Shown piece by piece: positions 25,740 to 32,903 of a DNA stretch of 64,000 bases. The position numbers were made by a program, and so were the translations under genes. The stretch is taken from assembly GCF_030534315.2 (NCBI RefSeq), contig NZ_CP130558.2, positions 755,001 to 819,000 on the forward strand, written 5' to 3'. Numbering within the stretch: position 1 is the stretch's first letter; each line of letters opens with the position of its first letter. A model generated the notes under the pieces. It ran no database searches and was not told the origin of the DNA. It was given only the letters and a program-made list of their open reading frames with translations. Source of the stretch: Thermoanaerobacterium sp. CMT5567-10 (GTDB lineage: Bacteria > Bacillota > Thermoanaerobacteria > Thermoanaerobacterales > Thermoanaerobacteraceae).

Positions 25740-26071
25740 AGTTCGTCCTCCTCTCCAGGATAATATGCGGCATACTTTGGGTAATCTCTACCATCCGGCA
25801 TTACCAACACTCCATCAGACCGTCCCCGCTGCTTAACCAGCAGGCAACGCCACACTCCATCCTCATTAACGTGACAAAGCCCTTTATTTTCCTCAATGAA
25901 AATGCGATCAACACATAGGTCGGCAACGAAGTTATCATAATCAATCTTTGATAGCTCGATAGTTTTTACAACTACAAATCGTTTTCTCGTCTCATACCGA
26001 TGCGGCACTTTTAAATCCTCTATTCTAAACGGATGCTTGACAAAGAAGGCGGTGCTATGAAAATCATTCAT
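25736..26071 (-). CDS. Conserved prophage protein of the amidoligase cassette
   Basis: A 111-residue protein from ATG 26071 (MNDFHSTAFFVKHPFRIEDL), overlapping the end of the upstream gene (ATGA). It has beta-rich segments (RKRFVVVKTIELSKIDYDNFVADL) and an acidic C-terminus (YYPGEEDEL). I do not recognise a functional domain; it resembles DUF6329-type prophage proteins only weakly. Tight coupling to both neighbours indicates that it belongs to the cassette. Confidence 0.62.
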   Translation of the reverse strand: MNDFHSTAFFVKHPFRIEDLKVPHRYETRKRFVVVKTIELSKIDYDNFVADLCVDRIFIEENKGLCHVNEDGVWRCLLVKQRGRSDGVLVMPDGRDYPKYAAYYPGEEDEL

Positions 26072-26756
26072 TTTCGTCCACCGCCTTTGCTCTGCCTTTC
26101 CGATACGCCCCGTTACCGGACAGCCTTGAAAGTAACACCTTGCGTTCAGTTTTGAAGTTATCACCTATAAACCCCAACCTAAGCAGGAAACAGCGAAAAG
26201 CATATTTTTCATTATCTGTTGGTTTTTCTTTTCGTAGTACTCGCTTCTGTAATTTTGCCTGTTCTGCCATCTGCTTTGCCAGCGTTATATAGGTCTGCAC
26301 TTCATCAGCATTTAAAGTCGCGTTCCAGAAAGGGAAGGAAATCTCATCATTTTCAGCTAAGACTACAAGTTCCCCCTCAATCAACATTGCCTTCTTTATC
26401 AATGTCTCTTTGCTGGCCAGCATATTATTTAGGTTTTCAAGGCTAATCGCGCTAAAGCCCTCCAACGAAAGAGTAATTGTCATGGTCCCCTCTGCTGAAA
26501 AGCCCTCCACATTCAACGTGTCAATAACTGAACGGATGGTTTTTATTTCATTGAGACTGATTTTCGGTGAGTGAACCACACTGTCCCTGTCAATCGTCCA
26601 ACTGCCAGCAGATTTTTCGTCTTTAATCTCATACAAAAACTCCGGTGCTCCGGCATAGCGCACCTGGCCTTCAAGGGCTTCAGCTATGACCGAGGCAATG
26701 GCTTTTCTCTCCTGACCGACAATCTTCTGTGAAAAGCGAATGCTGTTATTGCTCAT
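26064..26756 (-). CDS. Amidoligase-associated protein sharing the amidoligase C-terminus
   Basis: A 230-residue protein from ATG 26756 (GGGGAGGTG upstream). The C-terminal ~45 residues (NEKYAFRCFLLRLGFIGDNFKTERKVLLSRLSGNGAYR) match the amidoligase end (NEKFAMRTYLNRIGLIGDEFKNCREHLCKHLDGNAAWR). The N-terminal 180 residues (ISFSQK-like start, WTIDRDSVVHSPKISLNEIKTIRSVIDTL, TMTITLSLEGFSAISLENLNNML) have the strand/helix layout of an amidoligase, but FGxExE and HIH metal motifs are not seen. It may be a degenerate, regulatory paralogue or a substrate carrier. Confidence 0.7.
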   Translation of the reverse strand: MSNNSIRFSQKIVGQERKAIASVIAEALEGQVRYAGAPEFLYEIKDEKSAGSWTIDRDSVVHSPKISLNEIKTIRSVIDTLNVEGFSAEGTMTITLSLEGFSAISLENLNNMLASKETLIKKAMLIEGELVVLAENDEISFPFWNATLNADEVQTYITLAKQMAEQAKLQKRVLRKEKPTDNEKYAFRCFLLRLGFIGDNFKTERKVLLSRLSGNGAYRKGRAKAVDENE

Positions 26757-26801
26757 GCCATACACCTCCCCTCAAATAAGCTAAAACATTTTTGATTCCC
26801 A

Positions 26802-26832
26802 TAAAAAATCCCACCTTTCCTTTTTGGTGGGG
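26802..26832 (-). terminator. Terminator between methyltransferase and amidoligase blocks
   Basis: Minus-strand stem CCCACC / GGTGGG (26826-26831 and 26810-26815) with an A-rich loop, followed by ATTTTTTA. It lies in the 116-nt leader of the 26064-26756 gene and downstream of the shared CCTTGCTWTCC-N16-TAATGTAC element, so it may act as an attenuator. Confidence 0.7.
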
Positions 26833-26872
26833 TACATTAACGCTCTGTTTTGAGGGGAAAGCAAGGACATTT

Positions 26873-28126
26873 TTAATCAATCTGTGTTTCCGCGTAAGGT
26901 ATTTTTTCACTACCTGTTACCAAGAATACTGAATCTGCGCCAAATTGTGAAACATAGCGCTTTACAATCACATCGCAGTATTTCGAGTCAAGCTCCATCA
27001 TAAAACAAACCCGCCCGGTCTGCTGTGCCGCAATCATTGTCGTACCAGAACCACCGAACAGGTCAAGAGTTAAATCTCCAATATGGGAACTATTGAGCAT
27101 TGCCTTTGCTACAAGTGATACCGGCTTCATGGTAGGGTGCTCCTCCGATACTTTAGGACGGGGTATCTCCCAAACATCTGACTGTTTACGGTCTTTAAGC
27201 GGGCAAAGGCGTGTTCCTTCAAGCCAACCGTACCAGATCGGCTCGTACTGGGTATGATAGTCCTTTCTTGACAGTACCAAGCTGTCTTTTTTCCATATAA
27301 TTGTGCTCGACCAGTGATACCCTACCTCCCGCATGACGTTCATCAAACTGCCCCATTCCTGAGCACTCATTACTATATAGGTCATGCATCCGGCTTCAGA
27401 AACCTCTTTCATGCATTTAAAAGCGCGCAATAAAAAAGCGCCGAATTCTTCGGTGCTCATATTGTCATTTAGAATTTGTCTTGGCTTCCAGCTTGGATGC
27501 CTGGTATCTGAACCGTAATCAACATTCCATGGTGGGTCGGTGAAAACAAATCTCGCCTTTTGTCCGTTCATCAGCTTTTGCACATCTGAAAGCATGGTGC
27601 TATCACCGCACATCAGACGGTGGCTGCCAAGTACCCATATGTCGCCCTTTTGGGTAACCGGAATTTTAATCTCTGCAATTGCCTTTTCTGTATCGAAATT
27701 ATCCTCTTTGACATTAGCGGTTGATTTATCACGGAACAACTCATCAATTTCCGCAGCATCAAACCCGGTAAGAGAAACGTCAAAACCATCTTCATTTAAA
27801 TCCATAAGCAGATCGGTCAAAAGCGGAATATCAAACTCACCACTGATTTTATTCAGCGCGACATTGAGCGCCTTTTCCCGCTGTTCATCCAAATCAACTA
27901 CAACACAGTCGATCTCCTTATACCCCAAAGCTGTCAATACCTTATATCGCTGATGACCACCGACAATATTCCCGGTGCGTTTATTCCATATGACCGGCTC
28001 TACATATCCAAACTCTTCAATAGACCGACGTAATTTTTCATATTCAGGGTCACCAGGCTTTAAATCTTTCCGCGGATTATATTTAGATGGTTTTAGTTTT
28101 TCTGTTGGTATTTTCAGTATATCCAT
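26873..28126 (-). CDS. ParB-domain / DNA methyltransferase fusion (DPPW type)
   Basis: A 417-residue fusion. Residues 1-130 form a ParB/sulfiredoxin-like nuclease domain (NPRKDLKPGDPEYEKLRRSIEEFGYVEP; GGHQRYKVL). From ~165 a beta-class amino methyltransferase begins with FTDPPWNVDYG (catalytic motif IV), and LDLFGGSGTTMIAAQQTGR (SAM motif I) is near residue 360. So motif IV precedes motif I. Family role: N6-adenine or N4-cytosine methylation, often to protect phage DNA. It is the second of a tandem pair; the N-terminal domains are near identical, the catalytic domains diverged. ATG after GGAGGG. Confidence 0.9.
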   Translation of the reverse strand: MDILKIPTEKLKPSKYNPRKDLKPGDPEYEKLRRSIEEFGYVEPVIWNKRTGNIVGGHQRYKVLTALGYKEIDCVVVDLDEQREKALNVALNKISGEFDIPLLTDLLMDLNEDGFDVSLTGFDAAEIDELFRDKSTANVKEDNFDTEKAIAEIKIPVTQKGDIWVLGSHRLMCGDSTMLSDVQKLMNGQKARFVFTDPPWNVDYGSDTRHPSWKPRQILNDNMSTEEFGAFLLRAFKCMKEVSEAGCMTYIVMSAQEWGSLMNVMREVGYHWSSTIIWKKDSLVLSRKDYHTQYEPIWYGWLEGTRLCPLKDRKQSDVWEIPRPKVSEEHPTMKPVSLVAKAMLNSSHIGDLTLDLFGGSGTTMIAAQQTGRVCFMMELDSKYCDVIVKRYVSQFGADSVFLVTGSEKIPYAETQID

Positions 28127-28131
28127 AAATC

Positions 28132-29430
28132 TTAACCCTCCAGTTTGATGGCTTTTTCACCGGTGAATTCCTCCCAGCGCTTAACAGCTAAATCACAGTA
28201 AACAGGGGATAACTCCATTGCGTAGCATTTACGCTCGGTCTGTTCAGCCGCAATTATAGTAGTTCCGCTACCAGAGAACGGCTCAAGCACAATACCGCCA
28301 TTGTCGCTGTGCATTTTGATGCACCGCCATGGAAGCTCCACAGGGAACATTGCAGGATGCTCCTTGTTTGCCCGTACAGTGGTCATCTCCCATATCCCAG
28401 CATAACCCCATTTCTTGCGTTCTTCCTTTGTAAGCCGTTTCACAAATTTATAACTGTGTCCCGCAAAGGCTGAAAGCCATACATATTCCTGATCGTTATA
28501 TTCCTCAACTTCTCCTTTATTGCTGAAGGCTGAAATATACTCATACTGCTGAACCGGCTTGTTTGAAACAAGATGATAAGGTCCTACGCCGAAATTTTGC
28601 CCTTGTTTCTTCCAAATGCGGATCCAGATAGGGCGGTAACCGTTGTCCAAGAACATATTCACGCTGTAAACACTGGTGGGTTCAATAAACTGAGAGCCGG
28701 TGGCATAGAGATCACCTAAGTTCCAGCAGACAATATCTGCATACCTGCACAGGTTTCTAATCACTGGGCGTACTGTCTCGAACCATGGCTCAATCCCGGC
28801 TTTTTCATATTCTTTGCCTACCCCATATGGAGGGGAAGTCACTGCCATCTGTGCGTGACACCCTTCCATCAACTTCTCAAAATCCTCATCCTTAGTAGAG
28901 TCGCCGCACATCAAGCGATGATTTCCGAGAATCCAGATGTCGCCCCGCTTCGTTACAGGCTCGCGCTGCACAATTTCCTCATGCGCTTTATCTATGTCAA
29001 AGCTGTCTTGTATCGCCTCTTTGGAGTACCATCGGTTAAGCAGTTCGTCTATTTCAGAAGCGTCAAACCCTGTAAGCGAAACATCAAAGGCACCTGCGTC
29101 CAACTCAGCCATCAGTTCAGCCAGTTTATTCTCGTCCCACTCTCCCTGAATCTTATTAAGAGCAAGATTAAGCGCTTTTTCTCTCTGCAGGTCAAGATCT
29201 ACAACGACGCAATCTATCTCTGTCTGTCCCAAGTCCAGCAAAACCTTTAAGCGTTGATGCCCGCCTACCACATTTCCTGTTTTTTGGTTCCAGATAACAG
29301 GCTCCACATAGCCAAATTCCTCTATTGACCGTTTTAGCTTTTCATATTCCTTATCGCCGGGTTTTAAATCCTTGCGCGGGTTGTATACTGCTGGATTAAG
29401 TTTGTCAACAGATATTTTTTGTATGTTCAT
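28132..29430 (-). CDS. ParB-domain / DNA methyltransferase fusion (SPPY type)
   Basis: A 432-residue fusion with the same N-terminal ParB-like domain (NPRKDLKPGDKEYEKLKRSIEEFGYVEP; GGHQRLKVL). Its methyltransferase has AVTSPPYGVGKEY as motif IV and LEPFSGSGTTIIAAEQTERK as motif I. SPPY is more often seen in N4-cytosine enzymes, so the pair may methylate two different sites. ATG after GGAGAATGCAAC. 5 nt separate it from the next gene. No cognate nuclease adjoins, so these read as orphan phage methyltransferases. Confidence 0.9.
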   Translation of the reverse strand: MNIQKISVDKLNPAVYNPRKDLKPGDKEYEKLKRSIEEFGYVEPVIWNQKTGNVVGGHQRLKVLLDLGQTEIDCVVVDLDLQREKALNLALNKIQGEWDENKLAELMAELDAGAFDVSLTGFDASEIDELLNRWYSKEAIQDSFDIDKAHEEIVQREPVTKRGDIWILGNHRLMCGDSTKDEDFEKLMEGCHAQMAVTSPPYGVGKEYEKAGIEPWFETVRPVIRNLCRYADIVCWNLGDLYATGSQFIEPTSVYSVNMFLDNGYRPIWIRIWKKQGQNFGVGPYHLVSNKPVQQYEYISAFSNKGEVEEYNDQEYVWLSAFAGHSYKFVKRLTKEERKKWGYAGIWEMTTVRANKEHPAMFPVELPWRCIKMHSDNGGIVLEPFSGSGTTIIAAEQTERKCYAMELSPVYCDLAVKRWEEFTGEKAIKLEG

Positions 29431-29587
29431 GTTGCATTCTCCTGTTCAATATTTTCTCAAGACCCTTTTTAGCACCCTCACACTCTCCGTTTATTACTTG
29501 TCCCCGCAGGGTCTTAAACTGCTGCCTCGTTAAATGGTCTTTATATTTTCTAACTTCTCTAAGAAAGCATGACTTTGTTTTATTCAT
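29405..29587 (-). CDS. Small conserved phage protein
   Basis: A basic 60-residue protein (MNKTKSCFLREVRKYKDHLTRQQFKTLRGQVINGECEGAK...). Short proteins of this KTLRGQ type commonly accompany terminase and methyltransferase genes in clostridial prophages. It overlaps both neighbours (start in the small-terminase stop, end in the methyltransferase start), indicating translational coupling. Function unknown. Confidence 0.7.
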   Translation of the reverse strand: MNKTKSCFLREVRKYKDHLTRQQFKTLRGQVINGECEGAKKGLEKILNRRMQHEHTKNIC

Positions 29588-30138
29588 CAGCCACCCCTCC
29601 TGGCTGTCAGGAGTTTTTCCATCACATCATCGTGAGGAGTAGCCCCTTTGTATTCGGTAGCACAGTTTTCCCGCACAACTTGATAAATCTGATACCACAG
29701 GTTATTGGCCTGTTTCATGAAACTTTGGCTCATGGCCACATAAGGTGACGGGATGGCATTGCCAGTCGTCGGATGCTTGGCAAGAAAGCCAAATTCAGTG
29801 ATACATTCCTCGCACTGGATCCACCGCGCTACACTCTGGGCATATTGCTCTATAAGCTGCGCAGGGATAAGGTGAACACACCTACGTTCCTTAAGCCACT
29901 GCCATGTTTTTTCGTATATTTCCACCGCCAGTGTTGTTTTTCCGTTCTTCTGCTTTGCAGCAAGATAATCCCTCGGTGGCGGCATGCTCTCTCCTTCCAG
30001 TTCCGCAGCATCCGTAAACTCCATTACCATGAGCTTTCGTCTGCCGGGGTTTCCTTCCAAAATCTTATCCGCCAGAGGCTTTTTCTTCTGTCCTGCACCA
30101 ATACGTGCCCCGCCGCGGTTGGTACCGTCCTTTGCCAT
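29587..30138 (-). CDS. Terminase small subunit (P27 family)
   Basis: A 183-residue DNA-recognition subunit. The N-terminal basic, glycine-rich GGARIGAGQKKKPLADKILEGNPGRRKL is the hallmark of P27-type small terminases. The rest is helical (VEIYEKTWQWLKERRCVHLIPAQLIEQYAQSVARW). The ATG at 30138 is preferred, with GAGGTG upstream. Unusually, it is separated from the large terminase by about 6 kb of methyltransferase and amidoligase genes. Confidence 0.9.
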   Translation of the reverse strand: MAKDGTNRGGARIGAGQKKKPLADKILEGNPGRRKLMVMEFTDAAELEGESMPPPRDYLAAKQKNGKTTLAVEIYEKTWQWLKERRCVHLIPAQLIEQYAQSVARWIQCEECITEFGFLAKHPTTGNAIPSPYVAMSQSFMKQANNLWYQIYQVVRENCATEYKGATPHDDVMEKLLTARRGG

Positions 30139-30258
30139 ACACATCACCTCGATTCATGTAAAAATAAACAGGGGATATACCCCGTTTGAAACTGCGATTT
30201 TTCGCGCGTGACCCCCCGCCCGTTGCACGAAACATATCCACTAGAGATTTTGACCCCC

Positions 30259-30618
30259 CTACCGTCTTGCCCACCGCTCTCCTTCGCGGGCAGTGATCGA
30301 AGAGTGACATCTTTTACACAGGCTCATAAGGTTGCTGTCTGCATTGGTTCCGCCTTTAGACAAAGGGATGATATGGTGCACCTCTTCGGCCGGAGTGAGA
30401 CTTCCGTACTTTTGACACTCCTCACAAAGCGGATGCTCTGAGATATATCTGTCTCTGATGCGTCTCCATCTCCGGTCATAGCGTTTTCTTGTTTGGGGAT
30501 CTCGTTCATATTTGTTGTAATAAGCATCAACTTGCTTTTGATGCTTATCGCAGTACCTTCCGTCCGTCAGCTCAGGACAGCCGGGAAAGGAGCAAGGCCT
30601 TTTTGGCTTTCTTGGCAT
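30259..30618 (-). CDS. HNH endonuclease
   Basis: A 119-residue HNH nuclease. Zinc cysteines are in CSFPGCPELTDGRYCDKH and CEECQKYG ... CKRCH. The catalytic core is EEVHHIIPLSKGGTNADSNLMSLC. Start at ATG 30618 after AAAGGAGGTGGCC. HNH proteins next to terminases are typically needed for cos-site cleavage in HK97-like phages, so cos packaging is likely. The ~120 nt between this gene and the small terminase would be the natural place for cos; they contain a C-rich stretch GACCCCCCGCCC (plus strand) but no proof of a cos site. Confidence 0.92.
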   Translation of the reverse strand: MPRKPKRPCSFPGCPELTDGRYCDKHQKQVDAYYNKYERDPQTRKRYDRRWRRIRDRYISEHPLCEECQKYGSLTPAEEVHHIIPLSKGGTNADSNLMSLCKRCHSSITAREGERWARR

Positions 30619-30642
30619 CTTGGCCACCTCCTTTACGGGTAT

Positions 30643-30680
30643 AAAAAAAGCCCTCACGGCTTCATCCCATGAAGGCTTAT
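30643..30680 (-). terminator. Hairpin-terminator downstream of late promoter A
   Basis: Minus-strand hairpin with AAGCCTTCAT ... ATGAAGCCGTGAGGGCTTTTTTTAT: outer AGCC/GGCT stem and an alternative CTTCAT/ATGAAG stem, followed by seven T. It sits about 25-60 nt after the -10 of promoter A and before HNH, so readthrough (or antitermination) would be needed for the late operon. Confidence 0.6.
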
Positions 30681-30700
30681 CCATAACTTTTCACAATACC

Positions 30701-30745
30701 ATTATATTCGGATTTTTATTGAATTTCATCTCATAAAAATCTCAT
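30701..30745 (-). promoter_or_regulatory. Late promoter A with activator boxes
   Basis: On the minus strand ATGAGATTTTTATGAGATG (30745-30727) contains two ATGAGAT boxes 11 bp apart, one helical turn. A TATAAT -10 (30706-30701) follows 20 nt later; no TTGACA is present at the -35 position. The same boxes with the same 20-nt gap occur at 31064-31108. Geometry suits an activator binding over the -35 region. Activator inferred to be the 32357-32812 protein. Confidence 0.62.
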
Positions 30746-30753
30746 ATAGAATA

Positions 30754-30984
30754 CTAAACAGCACATTTACTTTTCGCCCATGGCATTCTGCCGTTATAAT
30801 ACTTATCCGAAATATACCGCTGCATATCGGATGGTAAAGCCGCCAGCAAACGGTAAACCTTTTTCCTGTCTTCCTCTAAATCTTGGGCGCTTTTATAGAA
30901 TGAACATTTCTCTTGTTGACACTTGCGTACAGTCAGTATATTGCAGCTATTCTTTCCGTTACTGCCAAAACATTTATCGACCAT
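30754..30984 (-). CDS. Small cysteine-rich phage protein
   Basis: A 76-residue protein from ATG 30984 (GGGAGGAAAG upstream). The N-terminus CFGSNGKNSCNILTVRKC-QQEKC has four cysteines spaced like a zinc site. The C-terminus is helical and basic (DMQRYISDKYYNGRMPW). It is flanked by the two duplicated promoter/terminator units. Function unknown; a small regulator of late transcription is possible from position. Confidence 0.68.
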   Translation of the reverse strand: MVDKCFGSNGKNSCNILTVRKCQQEKCSFYKSAQDLEEDRKKVYRLLAALPSDMQRYISDKYYNGRMPWAKSKCAV

Positions 30985-31008
30985 CTTTCCTCCCTCCCGT
31001 TTTATGGC

Positions 31009-31034
31009 ATAAGAAATAGCCCCGAAGGGCTTAT
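31009..31034 (-). terminator. Hairpin-terminator downstream of late promoter B
   Basis: Minus-strand stem AGCCC / GGGCT (31027-31031 and 31018-31022), 4-nt loop, then ATTTCTTAT. Same relative place as the hairpin after promoter A. T-tract is weak. Confidence 0.5.
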
Positions 31035-31063
31035 GCATTTTTATGTCATTTTTCCACGATATC

Positions 31064-31108
31064 ATTATATTTTGGATATCTGTATTTTACATCTCATAAA
31101 AATCTCAT
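31064..31108 (-). promoter_or_regulatory. Late promoter B with activator boxes
   Basis: A second copy of ATGAGATTTTTATGAGATG (31108-31090) followed after exactly 20 nt by TATAAT (31069-31064). It drives the cysteine-rich gene. Flanking sequence is only partly conserved with promoter A while the boxes are identical, which supports selection on the boxes. Confidence 0.62.
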
Positions 31109-31183
31109 GCATAATTGACTTTATTCTATGCAGACTATAAAATATTTATATAATCAAATTCTTTGAAAGCATTTCGCAAAGTA

Positions 31184-31215
31184 TTGACAAATCATGTGCC
31201 ATGGTGTAATATAAT
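31184..31215 (+). promoter_or_regulatory. Promoter of the AbiF locus
   Basis: TTGACA at 31184-31189, a 17-nt spacer and TAATAT at 31207-31212 (overlapping TATAAT 31210-31215). Transcription would start about 31219-31222, just before the small-RNA hairpin. Confidence 0.8.
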
Positions 31216-31218
31216 ATT

Positions 31219-31269
31219 AACAAATCCCACAGGCCTCTGTCGTTGACATGCACACTTAGTGGGCTTTTT
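31219..31269 (+). ncRNA. abiF-type small RNA candidate
   Basis: Between the promoter and the AbiF gene lies CCCAC (31226-31230) pairing with GTGGG (31259-31263) followed by CTTTTT. Inside are AGGCCT and a small TGTC-GTT-GACA hairpin (31238-31248). An RNA of about 45-50 nt ending at this T-tract is expected. Known context: an 'abiF RNA' motif has been described beside Abi_2/AbiF genes and such loci behave as RNA-based toxin-antitoxin systems. The match is from position and hairpin layout, not from a covariance search. Confidence 0.6.
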
Positions 31270-31287
31270 GCATTTAAGGAGAAAAAT

Positions 31288-32205
31288 ATGGATACAGTAA
31301 AACCGTTCTTATCAATTGACGATCAGATAAAGTTATTGAAAAAGAGGAAATTGATCATTAACGATGATCAATACGAAAAGGCGAAAGAGTTTCTTTTGAA
31401 TAACAACTATTATCGAGTAAGCGGGTACTCTTTAACGCTACGTAAAAACGATACTTTTTTTGATAGTGCTTCATTAGAAACATTGATGCAAATATATGAA
31501 GCCGATCGTCGTATGCGACATATAATGTTATCGGTTATTGAAGCAGTTGAAGTTCGAATAAAATCAATGATTGCTTACTTCCATAGCGAAAAATATGGCC
31601 CTTTAGGTTATCTCGATATAAATAATTTCTGCTGTACTAATAATGGTAAAATTGATCTACCAATAATAGAGAATTACCTTTACATAACTAGAAAAGCAGA
31701 TTCTCAAAAAAATGCAATGACAGAATCAGAATTGTTTCTAAAACATCATAAAGAACACAAAAATGATATTCTACCATTTTGGGTTTATGTCGAAGTTCTC
31801 ACCATATCAGATGCCTCAAAACTATATACGATTTTAGACGAAGAATTACGAAAAACTATAGCCCTCCATTTGGGCTTTAAATCGAATAATAGACATAAGA
31901 TTGTTGAAAATTTATTGCATTGTATTACCATTCTCAGGAATATTTGTGCTCATGGTGGACGTTTATATAACCGTCTATTTACTAGAAAGCCTTGGCTTTC
32001 AAAAAAGGAAAAAAGTCTTCTCCGAGTCGAAAATGGCAATATAATTTACGATAAGTTGTTTTCATACATATTAGTACTTAAATCAATCACTCTTCCTCAA
32101 GACTTTAAGCTGGTTGTTGAACACATAACTCAGATACAAGAACAATATCCTTTGGTTGACTTTAGGCATTATGGATTTCCTGAAAATTGGCAAGAAATAC
32201 TGTAA
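31288..32205 (+). CDS. Abi_2/AbiF-family abortive infection protein
   Basis: A 305-residue protein starting MDTVKPFLSIDDQIKLLKKRKLIIND after AAGGAG. The pattern NNYYRVSGYSLTLRK..., FDSASLETLMQIYEADRRMRHIMLSVIEAVEVRIKSM... and ILRNICAHGGRLYNRLF is that of Abi_2 (AbiD/AbiF). The RNICAHGGR segment is the HEPN-type RxxxxH ribonuclease motif (R-N-I-C-A-H). Likely an RNase toxin that halts infection and is restrained by the upstream RNA. It is on the plus strand, between late promoter B and the late-activator gene, and ends at a bidirectional terminator. Function by family; target unknown. Confidence 0.88.
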   Translation: MDTVKPFLSIDDQIKLLKKRKLIINDDQYEKAKEFLLNNNYYRVSGYSLTLRKNDTFFDSASLETLMQIYEADRRMRHIMLSVIEAVEVRIKSMIAYFHSEKYGPLGYLDINNFCCTNNGKIDLPIIENYLYITRKADSQKNAMTESELFLKHHKEHKNDILPFWVYVEVLTISDASKLYTILDEELRKTIALHLGFKSNNRHKIVENLLHCITILRNICAHGGRLYNRLFTRKPWLSKKEKSLLRVENGNIIYDKLFSYILVLKSITLPQDFKLVVEHITQIQEQYPLVDFRHYGFPENWQEIL

Positions 32206-32288
32206 TAAATTCATACTAATTATGCATATTAATAAATAACAGATCCTACGAGCTTATATTAAGCGCAATACAGTAGGCCATAAAAAAT

Positions 32289-32322
32289 ACCCACTTAGGT
32301 AGATTGCTCTATCTAAGTGGGT
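32289..32322. terminator. Bidirectional terminator between AbiF and the late activator gene
   Basis: Inverted repeat ACCCACTTAG ... CTAAGTGGGT (32289-32298, 32313-32322), with extra GTAGA/TAT pairing inside. On the minus strand it is followed by ATTTTTTA (strong); on the plus strand by TTCCTATTTAT (weaker). It serves two convergent genes. Confidence 0.78.
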
Positions 32323-32356
32323 TTCCTATTTATATGCAAAATGATGTTATCTTAAA

Positions 32357-32812
32357 CTACTTCCCATATAAAAGCAGTGCCAGATGATTAAGTGCCTTGT
32401 CCTTCCTGCGGTACACCTGTGCTCTTTCAAGAAACAGTTTCTCTCCGATGTTTGCTACGGCTTCTGTCTTGCTCACATCATTGACGAAAAATTCTGTCAG
32501 TATAAACTGTTCTTCCTCCGACAAGGCTTCCCATGCAGGCTTGAACCACTCCATATATTCCAATGCCCGCCTGTAACGTTCTTTCAATACATCAATTTCG
32601 TCAAGGCAAGCAGCAAGGCGTTCTTCGCCGCTTTTGGGATTATGTTTGACCGGAACTCCGGTAATCTTTGCACTATGTGGGCTTGTCATACGGGTTTCAA
32701 CTTCATATATATCCTCATCACTGTGATCGATAATGTACTGCATGCTGCTGTAATCTTTCAATGCTTCAACAGCAGCCGCTTTTTTATCTAAATACTGCCA
32801 TGCAATCAGCAT
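32357..32812 (-). CDS. Probable late transcription activator (DUF1492/ArpU-like)
   Basis: A 151-residue protein from ATG 32812 (GGAGGTGCGAT upstream): MLIAWQYLDKKAAAVEALKDYSSM, a coiled-coil (RLAACLDEIDVLKERYRRALEYMEWF), then a sigma-region-4-like helix-turn-helix (LSEEEQFILTEFFVND-VSKTEAVANIGEKLFLERAQVYRRKDKALNHL). Proteins of this type activate late transcription in Firmicute phages. It is the last replication-block gene before the late promoters at 30.7 and 31.1 kb, making it the natural ligand of the ATGAGAT boxes (inference). Confidence 0.78.
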   Translation of the reverse strand: MLIAWQYLDKKAAAVEALKDYSSMQYIIDHSDEDIYEVETRMTSPHSAKITGVPVKHNPKSGEERLAACLDEIDVLKERYRRALEYMEWFKPAWEALSEEEQFILTEFFVNDVSKTEAVANIGEKLFLERAQVYRRKDKALNHLALLLYGK

Positions 32813-32903
32813 ATCGCACCTCCAAAAAATCAAGATAAAAAACCTTGATCTTTGAAGCAGTGTGCTTTTTTGCATTGCTTTGCAGCACTTATTTCCTTGT
32901 CCG

